Shown: in pieces, positions 7,409 to 13,553 of the stretch
How the letters are laid out: every line of letters begins with the position of its first letter
Numbering within the stretch: position 1 is the first letter of the stretch
Assembly (NCBI GenBank): GCA_910576895.1
Contig: CAJTJZ010000070.1
Span: 1 to 15,692 of the forward strand
Direction: 5' to 3'
Length of the DNA: 15,692 nt
From: an uncultured Lachnospiraceae bacterium
GTDB lineage: Bacteria > Bacillota > Clostridia > Lachnospirales > Lachnospiraceae
The notes under the pieces: generated by a model
Seen by the model: only the letters and a program-made list of their open reading frames with translations
Database searches by the model: none
What the model was told of the DNA's origin: nothing
Made by a program: the position numbers and the translations under genes

Positions 7409-7445
7409 AAAAAGACCTACGGTTTTTCATTCCATAGGCCTTTTT
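7409..7445 (-). terminator. Intrinsic terminator of the HPr-like gene
   Basis: AAAAAGACCTACGG (7409-7422) and CCATAGGCCTTTTT (7432-7445) form a 14-bp stem. Read on the minus strand, the two imperfect positions become G-U pairs and the stem ends in a T-run. On the plus strand the same positions are A-C mismatches, so the orientation is minus. Confidence 0.8.
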
Positions 7446-7482
7446 TAATTCTAAGAAACTATTTCTTACAATCTTTTACAAA

Positions 7483-7713
7483 TTAGGCAACTGCATACTT
7501 TCTTAATGTTTGTTCAAATTTCTTATTATAATCCTGACAAGTTACATTTAATTCTCTTGTCAAATCCAGACTAAGCACACCTAAAATAGACTTTGCATCT
7601 ACAATGAAGCTATTATAAAAAATATCTACGTCAAAATCGCATTCGGATGCTGCTGCTACAAAGTCCTTAACGTCATCTAATTTGTTTAACTTAATCCTTG
7701 CCATCTTTTTCAT
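7483..7713 (-). CDS. HPr-like protein lacking the active-site histidine
   Basis: This small protein of 76 residues has the HPr fold signature. VDAKSILGVLSLDL (38-51) corresponds to the Ser46 region of HPr, where Ser42 aligns with the regulatory serine phosphorylated by HPr kinase. The GLHARPA motif that carries the phosphocarrier His15 is absent: the aligned segment reads KLDDVKDFV (11-19), with Asp13 at the histidine position. It therefore cannot act as a normal PTS phosphocarrier, but may bind partners such as CcpA or be phosphorylated at the serine; that is inference. The ATG at 7713 follows GGAGGT by 7 nt; a TTG at 7728 would overlap the Shine-Dalgarno. It is monocistronic, with its own promoter, a long leader and a terminator. 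Confidence 0.75.
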   Translation of the reverse strand: MKKMARIKLNKLDDVKDFVAAASECDFDVDIFYNSFIVDAKSILGVLSLDLTRELNVTCQDYNKKFEQTLRKYAVA

Positions 7714-7893
7714 AGAAATTACCTCCAATTCTTTTCTTACTTTTTCAATAAATAATATATGTAATTTGCCGATTCTGTTCCAAAAATAAATTTCCCAAAC
7801 GAAATTTCTATTTCTTAATCCTGTTAATTTTTTTGTAACTTTGGAATTTCCTCAGCAATTACTTTCTTTTCCCTTGTGATTTATGATGCCAAA

Positions 7894-7922
7894 GTTATAC
7901 CATGCTTTTTTTTATTCGTCAA
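7894..7922 (-). promoter_or_regulatory. Promoter of the HPr-like gene
   Basis: On the minus strand TTGACG (7922-7917), a 17-bp spacer and TATAAC (7899-7894), with TGG before the -10, make a strong promoter. The predicted start near 7887 leaves a leader of about 170 nt before the ATG at 7713. CCAAAGTT (7889-7896) and AACTTTGG (7840-7847) form an 8-bp inverted repeat spanning the -10 and the early leader. Confidence 0.7.
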
Positions 7923-7936
7923 TCTTATTTTTTTTA

Positions 7937-7969
7937 GTTTTAATTAAAACCTTTCAGAAAATGTTTCTG
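7937..7969. promoter_or_regulatory. Two perfect palindromes upstream of the HPr-like promoter
   Basis: GTTTTAATTAAAAC (7937-7950) is a perfect 14-bp palindrome, and CAGAAA-ATG-TTTCTG (7955-7969) is a perfect 6-bp dyad with a 3-bp spacer. They lie 15-47 bp upstream of the -35 box, where an activator or an UP-element-like contact would sit. In sequence this AT-rich, such palindromes can arise by chance. Confidence 0.35.
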
Positions 7970-8160
7970 TCAAATATACAATATTTTCTAAAAAAAACTT
8001 GAAAAAATTAGATAAATTTTACAAGAATAAAAAAATATTCAGGAAATTAATAGAAAAAAAGAAAAGAGATTTGAAAATTAAAAATCATATTTTTGAAATC
8101 TATATTATAAAAAAAGAAGTTATTTATTACTAAATATTAAAATAATGCTATTATAAGTCA
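7970..8160. other. AT-rich stretch without recognisable gene
   Basis: This stretch, together with the flanking regulatory sequence (7714-8218), contains no open frame with a ribosome binding site and no RNA gene that I recognise. It is very AT-rich, with many A-runs. AGATTT near 8067 and AAATCT near 8095 form a weak inverted repeat. Confidence 0.6.
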
Positions 8161-8162
8161 TA

Positions 8163-8216
8163 CAGTAAATGCCCTCTGTTCTTAATTACAGAGAGCATAA
8201 ATGCATTTATAAACTG
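8163..8216 (-). terminator. Hairpin after the FliM-like-peptide gene, probable terminator
   Basis: ATGCCCTCTGT (8169-8179) pairs with ACAGAGAGCAT (8188-8198); on the minus strand the single mismatch becomes G-U, so the stem is oriented that way. A longer alternative pairs CAGT plus AAATGC (8163-8172) with GCATTT and ACTG (8203-8216). It starts three nucleotides after the stop codon of the gene at 8219. The T-run after it is short, so termination may be inefficient. Confidence 0.55.
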
Positions 8217-8218
8217 CT

Positions 8219-8776
8219 TTATAATAATTGTTGTGCAATCGTACCCTCGTCTGGTAAAAAGAAATCTGGAAGTTTATAGTTTTCATCATTAAATTTTACT
8301 TTTGCATAAATGGAACAAAGCCTTTGATATGTTTCCTCTGAAAATTTTGCATCATATGCATCAGAAATATCCACAAAAGTATAAGGAGAAACACATCTTC
8401 CCCATTGACTATCATCATTGGAAATCGTCATTGCACTAGCACCATTTGGTGTCACTTTATAAGTATTTCCTGTGCTTTGATTTACAATAATAACATCAAC
8501 AAATCCATTTTCTAATTCAAGAATTGTCAGCTCACAAATTTGATTTTCCTCTGTGCGTATCTCCATAGCGGTTTTAATACGATTTTTCTCTATATTTGCG
8601 GTAATCGAAGATCCTGCACGTACATTTTTAAGATGTGTTGTACGGATTAAATGAATCAGCCTGTCAATGCTGCCCTGATTCAACACCTGATTATTGACAT
8701 CCTGTTTTTTTTCCATCAAAAAATCTACTAATGTGTCAATCTCAGTCTGTGAAAGTAATGTCATATTTTCATTCAT
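8219..8776 (-). CDS. Unrecognised protein with FliM-like N-terminal peptide
   Basis: I do not recognise this 185-residue protein as a whole. The ATG at 8776 is chosen because GGAGG lies about 8 nt upstream, although the frame is open further upstream to 8851. Residues 5-16 read MTLLSQTEIDTL, closely resembling the LSQxEIDAL peptide at the N-terminus of the flagellar switch proteins FliM and FliY, which binds CheY-P and CheC. None of the later FliM or FliN domains follows. After a helical stretch (about 20-50) comes an apparently soluble alpha/beta region (AGSSITANIE, ELTILELENGFVDVIIVN, SQWGRCVSPYTFVDI). No signal peptide or membrane segment is seen. It may be a small protein of the motility or chemotaxis system, or the resemblance may be chance. 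It lies downstream of a DUF1292 gene and has its own likely promoter. Confidence 0.65.
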   Translation of the reverse strand: MNENMTLLSQTEIDTLVDFLMEKKQDVNNQVLNQGSIDRLIHLIRTTHLKNVRAGSSITANIEKNRIKTAMEIRTEENQICELTILELENGFVDVIIVNQSTGNTYKVTPNGASAMTISNDDSQWGRCVSPYTFVDISDAYDAKFSEETYQRLCSIYAKVKFNDENYKLPDFFLPDEGTIAQQLL

Positions 8777-8860
8777 AAATAATTCCTCCAATACAATAGA
8801 TTCAGTAAAATTGCTTTCAAACTTTTTCAACTTATCTATGCCATACAGCACATTGACTAT

Positions 8861-8889
8861 ATTCTATACTATTTTTTATAATTTTTCAA
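8861..8889 (-). promoter_or_regulatory. Promoter of the FliM-like-peptide gene
   Basis: On the minus strand TTGAAA (8889-8884), a 17-bp spacer and TAGAAT (8866-8861) fit a sigma-A-type promoter. It supports a transcript starting near 8855 with a leader of about 80 nt and favours the downstream ATG at 8776. Confidence 0.5.
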
Positions 8890-8921
8890 TAATTTCAGCA
8901 AAAATTGTAAAAAAATATGTA

Positions 8922-9245
8922 TTACTCCTCATCTTTTTCTGCAAAAACATCACTAAATTCTTGCTCATCCATAATTTCCTCAAATCGTTCTGCTACCTCT
9001 TGGTATTCTTCATCTTCTTCAATATTCTCAATACCAAGCTCATCCATAGAAGCACCAGTAAGACGATAAAAATAAATTTCTGTTTCCTTTGTCCCCTGTT
9101 CTTGTTCCGCTGGCATAAGTGCAATATAATTTCTGCTATTTTCGCAAAATACAAGCACAACATCACATTCCATTTGTATCCCATTTTCCATTTCAAGTGT
9201 TACTGTCATCTCTGAAAAATCTTCAAAATTTAATTTTTCCTCCAT
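8922..9245 (-). CDS. DUF1292 family protein (YrzB-like)
   Basis: This small acidic cytoplasmic protein of 107 residues has the DUF1292 layout: a beta-rich half (MTVTLEMENGIQMECDVVLVF, NYIALMPAE, ETEIYFYRL, about 13-62) followed by a Glu/Asp-rich helical tail (IEEDEEYQEVAERFEEIMDE, about 74-93). The family is widespread in Firmicutes and its biochemical function is unknown. AAAGGA lies about 8 nt before the ATG. The usual neighbours I would expect in other Firmicutes (ruvX/yqgF, fur) are not here. It is divergent from the nuclease-helicase gene and shares a 190-bp promoter region with it. Confidence 0.85.
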   Translation of the reverse strand: MEEKLNFEDFSEMTVTLEMENGIQMECDVVLVFCENSRNYIALMPAEQEQGTKETEIYFYRLTGASMDELGIENIEEDEEYQEVAERFEEIMDEQEFSDVFAEKDEE

Positions 9246-9288
9246 AAAAGCTGTCCTTTCCTTATTATTTATCTATTTCCATAAAGAA

Positions 9289-9297
9289 AGTATAACA
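9289..9297 (-). promoter_or_regulatory. Extended -10 promoter of the DUF1292 gene
   Basis: On the minus strand TGTTATACT is an extended -10 element (TATACT, 9294-9289). The -35 at the correct distance (TTTTCT) is weak. The leader would be about 35-40 nt. Confidence 0.5.
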
Positions 9298-9364
9298 GAT
9301 ATCTTATAAAAAGAAAATAATATTTGTAAATTTTAACTACTTTCTTCCTTATAGATAAATAATG

Positions 9365-9373
9365 TGTTATGAT
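9365..9373 (+). promoter_or_regulatory. Possible extended -10 promoter of the nuclease-helicase gene
   Basis: TGTTATGAT (9365-9373) carries the TG extension and TATGAT; the region 17 bp upstream (TTCCTT) is a poor -35. A TATACT at 9386-9391 is an alternative. The sequence from here to the ribosome binding site is AT-rich and featureless. Confidence 0.35.
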
Positions 9374-9436
9374 AGATATACTCACAAACGAAAAGATTTT
9401 CCATATATAAATTTTACGATTAAATAGGAGGCCATG

Positions 9437-12124
9437 ATGTCCGATTTTTCAGAAAAACCAAAAAGAATTTCTGTCCGTAATCTTATTGAATTTATTCTCC
9501 GCAGTGGTGATATTGATAAACGTCATAGTGGTACTTATGATAGTGAATCTATGCAAGAAGGTAGCCGCATTCATAGAAAAATTCAAAAAGACATGGATCA
9601 TCGTTATTTAGCAGAAGTTCCCCTTTCCATTACAATTCCAATCATAAAAGAAAAGGAAAACTGCTCTTTTCCTCTTATAATTGAAGGTCGTGCGGATGGT
9701 ATTATTACAGCCTCGAAAAAAGAAAATGTTTTTTTACCTGATCCTTTTCATAAATCACTTCTTAACCATGCTTCTTCCAAAACGCTTCAAACAGGAACAC
9801 AGCTTACTTTAGAAGATTTTCTTAATTCCTTATCATCACAGAAGCAGTCATCCTTAACTTCTTCTAATTTAGAACAAGAAATATCTTTATCAAAACAGCC
9901 AATAGATAATTCTATCCTAGATTCCAAAGCTTACGATTCTGATTGGAAAAAGGCAGCATTTGATTATAAGGGAACAACACTTCCTACCGTTGTAATTGAT
10001 GAAATTAAAAGCATCCACCGCAATCTACATTCTCTTGAAAAGCCACTTCCTATGCATCGCTATCAAGCTCTTTGCTATGCCTATATTTATGCAAAACAAA
10101 AGAAACTTGATCCCATTGGCATTCAAATTACTTATTGTCATATTCCATCAGAAGCAATCCGCCGTTTTCATGAAATTGTTTCTTTTGATGATTTAGAAAA
10201 TTGGTTTTCACAACTTACACAAGAATATGCTAAATGGATTCTCTGGGAAATTACTTGGCAGAAAAAACGTAATAATTCCCTTATTGGAATGGCATTTCCC
10301 TTTCCATATAGGAATGGTCAAAAAGAATTTGTAGAAGGTGTTTATTCAACTATTTATCATAAAAAAAAGCTTTATCTACAAGCACCTACAGGAACAGGAA
10401 AGACAATGTGTACACTTTATCCTGCAATTATGTCTTTTAGTACTGGTTTAAGTGAACGAATCTTTTATCTAACAGCTAAAACGATTACAAGAACCGTTGC
10501 TGATAATGCAGCATCTATTTTAATAGAGAATGGAGCTTATTTAAAAACACTAACCATTACAGCAAAAGAAAAAATATGTCCTATTGCATCTACTTCTCAT
10601 CTACCTTGTAATCCTATCCAATGCGAATTTGCCAAAGGTCATTTTGATCGTGTCAATGATGCTGTATATGCACTACTTACTGAAAATATTACAATTACAA
10701 GGGATGTTATTTATAAATTTGCTATAAACTATAAAGTCTGCCCATTTGAAATGACTTTAGATACTGCTTTATGGTGTGATCTAATTATTTGTGATTATAA
10801 TTACTTATTTGATCCAAATATTTACTTAAAACGCTTTTTTTCTAATGATAAACCAGCACCTTATACTTTTTTAATTGATGAAGCACATAATCTTGTCGAA
10901 CGAGCACGTGATATGTATAGTGCTATATTATATAAGGAAGAATTTTTATCTGCTACCTCTTATATACTTGGTTTTGAAAGCCATATTCCAATAACATTGC
11001 AGCATTGTGATTATGCATTCTCGCAATTAGAGCAAAAATGTAATGGCTGCTTTACTGTACTTTTGGATATTCAGGAAATCATTTTAAAAATTATGCCACT
11101 TCTTGATGAATTAGAAGCTTTTTTACAAGAACATAATTATTTTCAGCAACGAGATAACCTATTAGATCTTTATTTTCATCTTCGCCATTTTTTGAAAATT
11201 TATAATATTTGTTCAGAAAAATATCGAATTTATGGGGATTATGATGAAATAAGAGGTTTCCGTATTACTTTACGTTGTATGGATCCTTCTGATAATATTA
11301 GAGACTGTTTAAATCGTGGAAATAGCAGCATTTTATTTTCTGCTACCTTACTTCCTATGTCCTATTACAGTGAACAACTTGCAGCAGAAAAAGATGATTA
11401 TGTCTTATATCTGCCCTCTCCATTTCCAAAAGAACATAGCCGTATTTTTATTGCACAAGAAGTTAGCACAAAATATACTATGCGAATTGAAGAACAATTC
11501 CAAAAAATTGCTGCTTATATTCAAAAAGTTTTTGAAACCCATAAAGGAAATTATATGGTCTTTTTTCCTTCCTATCAAATGTTGGATATAATTGCTTCTT
11601 ATTTAAAGGAATCTTATACAATAGCAAAAGAAGAAAAGGGAAAAAAAGAAAAAGAACCATTAAAACTTCTTTGTCAAAAACCTTTTATGTCAGAAGTAGA
11701 ACGAGAAGCATTTCTTCATACCTTTGAGGAACATCCAAAAAAACCTGTACTTGCCCTTTGTATTATGGGTGGTATTTTTTCAGAAGGTATTGATTTAAAA
11801 TATTCTCGTCTAATAGGAACGATTATTGTTGGACCGGGACTTCCTATGGTTTGTGAAGAACGAGAGCTTTATAAATCTTATTTTGATGAAAATGATAAAA
11901 ATGGTTTTTATTACGCCTATTTATACCCCGGATTAAATAAAGTCTTTCAAGCAGCAGGACGAGTGATTCGGACAGAACATGATTATGGTATTATTCTATT
12001 GCTTGATGATCGCTTTTTAAGTGTTAATTATCAAACTTTATTTCCTACAGAATGGAAAACAGAATGTGTAACTTTGTATACAATTGAAGAAAAATTAAAG
12101 CGATTTTGGGAAACCATATTATAA
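9437..12124 (+). CDS. RecB-type nuclease fused to XPD/DinG-type Fe-S helicase
   Basis: This is a protein of about 895 residues predicted to unwind and cut DNA. AGGAGG (9426-9431) is 5 nt from the ATG at 9437 but only 2 nt from the ATG at 9434, so 9437 is chosen; residue numbers below count from 9434. The N-terminal third has RecB/Cas4-like PD-(D/E)xK motifs: His47 (GSRIH), Asp88 (GRADG), Glu190 and Lys192 (DEIKS), and QALCY (211-215). A low-complexity Ser/Gln-rich segment (about 95-178) splits the nuclease core. The helicase follows: Walker A APTGTGKT (317-324), four cysteines of an XPD-type Fe-S cluster (382, 392, 397, 436), DEAH (482-485), FSAT (635-638) and C-terminal motifs GIDL (785-788) and QAAGRVIR (839-846). 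A DNA-repair role is likely by family; a defence role is not shown by the neighbours. No terminator separates it from the recombinase gene. Confidence 0.9.
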   Translation: MSDFSEKPKRISVRNLIEFILRSGDIDKRHSGTYDSESMQEGSRIHRKIQKDMDHRYLAEVPLSITIPIIKEKENCSFPLIIEGRADGIITASKKENVFLPDPFHKSLLNHASSKTLQTGTQLTLEDFLNSLSSQKQSSLTSSNLEQEISLSKQPIDNSILDSKAYDSDWKKAAFDYKGTTLPTVVIDEIKSIHRNLHSLEKPLPMHRYQALCYAYIYAKQKKLDPIGIQITYCHIPSEAIRRFHEIVSFDDLENWFSQLTQEYAKWILWEITWQKKRNNSLIGMAFPFPYRNGQKEFVEGVYSTIYHKKKLYLQAPTGTGKTMCTLYPAIMSFSTGLSERIFYLTAKTITRTVADNAASILIENGAYLKTLTITAKEKICPIASTSHLPCNPIQCEFAKGHFDRVNDAVYALLTENITITRDVIYKFAINYKVCPFEMTLDTALWCDLIICDYNYLFDPNIYLKRFFSNDKPAPYTFLIDEAHNLVERARDMYSAILYKEEFLSATSYILGFESHIPITLQHCDYAFSQLEQKCNGCFTVLLDIQEIILKIMPLLDELEAFLQEHNYFQQRDNLLDLYFHLRHFLKIYNICSEKYRIYGDYDEIRGFRITLRCMDPSDNIRDCLNRGNSSILFSATLLPMSYYSEQLAAEKDDYVLYLPSPFPKEHSRIFIAQEVSTKYTMRIEEQFQKIAAYIQKVFETHKGNYMVFFPSYQMLDIIASYLKESYTIAKEEKGKKEKEPLKLLCQKPFMSEVEREAFLHTFEEHPKKPVLALCIMGGIFSEGIDLKYSRLIGTIIVGPGLPMVCEERELYKSYFDENDKNGFYYAYLYPGLNKVFQAAGRVIRTEHDYGIILLLDDRFLSVNYQTLFPTEWKTECVTLYTIEEKLKRFWETIL

Positions 12125-12127
12125 GTC

Positions 12128-12156
12128 TTGCATTTCTCTTAGAAGGATTATATAAT
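12128..12156 (+). promoter_or_regulatory. Strong promoter of the recombinase gene
   Basis: TTGCAT (12128-12133), a 17-bp spacer and a perfect TATAAT (12151-12156) begin three nucleotides after the helicase stop codon. The predicted start is near 12163, about 125 nt before the recombinase ATG. The recombinase can therefore be expressed independently of the helicase. Confidence 0.72.
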
Positions 12157-12163
12157 ATGTTAT

Positions 12164-12271
12164 CGCCAGTTCTAAAAGGAGCATGGATTTTCTGTGTTGC
12201 TGGTGTCCGGTCTCAAATTGAATTATCCCGAGAACACGCAGCAGCTGGCGTACAAATTTTAGCTTTTTGTA
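12164..12271 (+). ncRNA. Candidate structured leader RNA of the recombinase gene
   Basis: This leader is visibly less AT-rich than the flanking genes. CGCCAG (12164-12169), right at the predicted transcription start, is perfectly complementary to CTGGCG (12245-12250). Inside, CTGTGTT (12192-12198) can pair with AACACGCAG (12233-12241) with a 2-nt bulge, and TCTC (12211-12214) with GAGA (12230-12233), the last two partly in competition. A second hairpin, TACAAA (12251-12256) with TTTGTA (12266-12271), follows just before the ribosome binding site. No known riboswitch family is recognised. The alternative is coding: a frame open from ATG 12157 reads plausibly to about residue 45, then overlaps the recombinase gene. 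Confidence 0.4.
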
Positions 12272-12287
12272 GAAATGGAGAGTTCCT

Positions 12288-13355
12288 ATGGAAAATACGA
12301 AAAAAAACTTATCTTATGACAAACAGCTTTATGTTGAAAATACAGAACGACTTCGCCAAATTCTTTCTGCCCTTCCACCCTTTATTCGTCTGTTCTTTCG
12401 TGCAATTGAACCACAGACAACAGCAAAAACAAGGATTTCTTATAGCTATGATTTGCGTGTTTTTTTTCGTTTTCTAATAGAACAAAAGAAATGTGGAAAA
12501 GATGATTTGCTTTCTCTTGAAGTAACCGATCTTGATAAAGTTACAAGTCTTGATTTAGAAGAATATATGGAATATTTAAAAACATATTCTTCCAAAGAAG
12601 ACGAAACTTTAAAAATCAATACAGAACAAGGACTTCGCCGCAAGCTTGCTTCACTAAAAAGCTTTTATCATTATTACTATAAACATGAAATGATAAAAAC
12701 CGATCCAACCGTAAAATTAGAACTGCCAAAACTTCATAAAAAAGAAATTATCCGTCTTGATCCAAATGAAGTTGCAGAACTTTTAGATCTTGTGGAACAT
12801 GGCGGAGATCAATTAACAGGTATGAAAAAAGTCTATTATGAAAAAAATAAAGTACGAAACCTTGCTATTATTACACTTTTGCTTGGTACAGGTATTCGTG
12901 TATCAGAATGTGTAGGCCTTGATATTACCGATATTGATTTTGATAATGATAGAATCCGTATTATTCGTAAAGGTTCAAAAGAAGATTTTGTCTACTTTGG
13001 AGAAGAAGTTCGGGAAGCATTACAAAATTATTTAGCACAAAGAGAACAAATAAAAACAATGGAAGGACATGAAAATGCCCTCTTTCTTTCTATTCGTAAA
13101 CGCCGCATTACCATACAAGGGATAGAGGATCTTGTCAAAGACTACGCCTCTATGGTGACTACATTAAAACATATCACACCACATAAGTTACGCAGTACCT
13201 TTGGCACAAACCTCTATCGGGAAACAGATGATATTTATCTTGTTGCTGAAGTATTGGGTCACAATGATATTAATACAACAAAACGTCATTATGCTGCCAC
13301 AGATGAATATAGAAAACGTCAGGCGGCAAAAATTGTAAAACTTCGGAAAGCTTAG
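12288..13355 (+). CDS. xerS: Tyrosine recombinase, XerS-like
   Basis: This site-specific recombinase of 355 residues is close to the length of streptococcal XerS (about 356). An N-terminal SAM-like DNA-binding domain covers about 40-150 and the catalytic domain about 155-350. All active-site residues are present: Arg204 (GTGIRVSE), Lys228 (RKGSKEDFV), His299 and Arg302 (TPHKLRST), His325 (LGHNDINTT) and nucleophile Tyr335 (RHYAATD). The ATG at 12288 has GGAG about 8 nt upstream. XerS-type enzymes resolve chromosome dimers at dif sites in streptococci; here that role is inferred, and an integrase of an unseen element is less likely since no phage or excisionase genes adjoin. It has its own promoter and terminator. 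Confidence 0.87.
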   Translation: MENTKKNLSYDKQLYVENTERLRQILSALPPFIRLFFRAIEPQTTAKTRISYSYDLRVFFRFLIEQKKCGKDDLLSLEVTDLDKVTSLDLEEYMEYLKTYSSKEDETLKINTEQGLRRKLASLKSFYHYYYKHEMIKTDPTVKLELPKLHKKEIIRLDPNEVAELLDLVEHGGDQLTGMKKVYYEKNKVRNLAIITLLLGTGIRVSECVGLDITDIDFDNDRIRIIRKGSKEDFVYFGEEVREALQNYLAQREQIKTMEGHENALFLSIRKRRITIQGIEDLVKDYASMVTTLKHITPHKLRSTFGTNLYRETDDIYLVAEVLGHNDINTTKRHYAATDEYRKRQAAKIVKLRKA

Positions 13356-13396
13356 ATGCAAAAATTTTTTATGGAAAATCTGTATTTTTATATATT

Positions 13397-13446
13397 AAAG
13401 GTAGGACAAAGAAACTATTATGGAACAAGCTTTGCCCTACCTTTTT
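13397..13446 (+). terminator. Intrinsic terminator of the recombinase gene
   Basis: AAAGGTAGGACAAAG (13397-13411) pairs with CTTTGCCCTACCTTT (13430-13444), 15 bp with one A-C mismatch, followed by a T-run. On the minus strand the mismatch becomes a G-U pair but the T-run is poorer, so it may act weakly for the surface protein gene as well. The following stretch to 13553 contains no feature I can identify. Confidence 0.8.
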
Positions 13447-13553
13447 AACAGCTACTTCTTTTTATATAAAATTCATTTTTTTATGAAATGCTCCCAACCT
13501 TTTGCCTGTTCCTTTCCTTTTCCTCTCTTGTAATACATCCATAGAAATAATGA

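Noticed and set aside
7714..8218. Possible small genes or a Cys-rich peptide in the large gap
   Set aside because: No frame with a ribosome binding site and no cluster of Cys codons was seen; the sequence is extremely AT-rich.
8993..9196. Short minus-strand frame inside the DUF1292 gene
   Set aside because: It lies fully inside the DUF1292 coding region in another frame and has no ribosome binding site of its own.
8694..9215. Plus-strand open frame of 173 codons
   Set aside because: It is antisense across two minus-strand genes that have good ribosome binding sites and, for DUF1292, a family match; its product is a Phe/Ile/Asn-rich artefact.
12106..12477. 123-codon frame overlapping the helicase end and recombinase start
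   Set aside because: It overlaps the recombinase by 190 bp and its second half is a frame shadow; only the first part is mentioned as a possible relic.
9437..13355. Nuclease-helicase plus recombinase as a defence or mobile island
   Set aside because: No phage, plasmid, methyltransferase or attachment-site features adjoin, and the recombinase has its own promoter; a housekeeping DNA-repair and chromosome-resolution reading is simpler.
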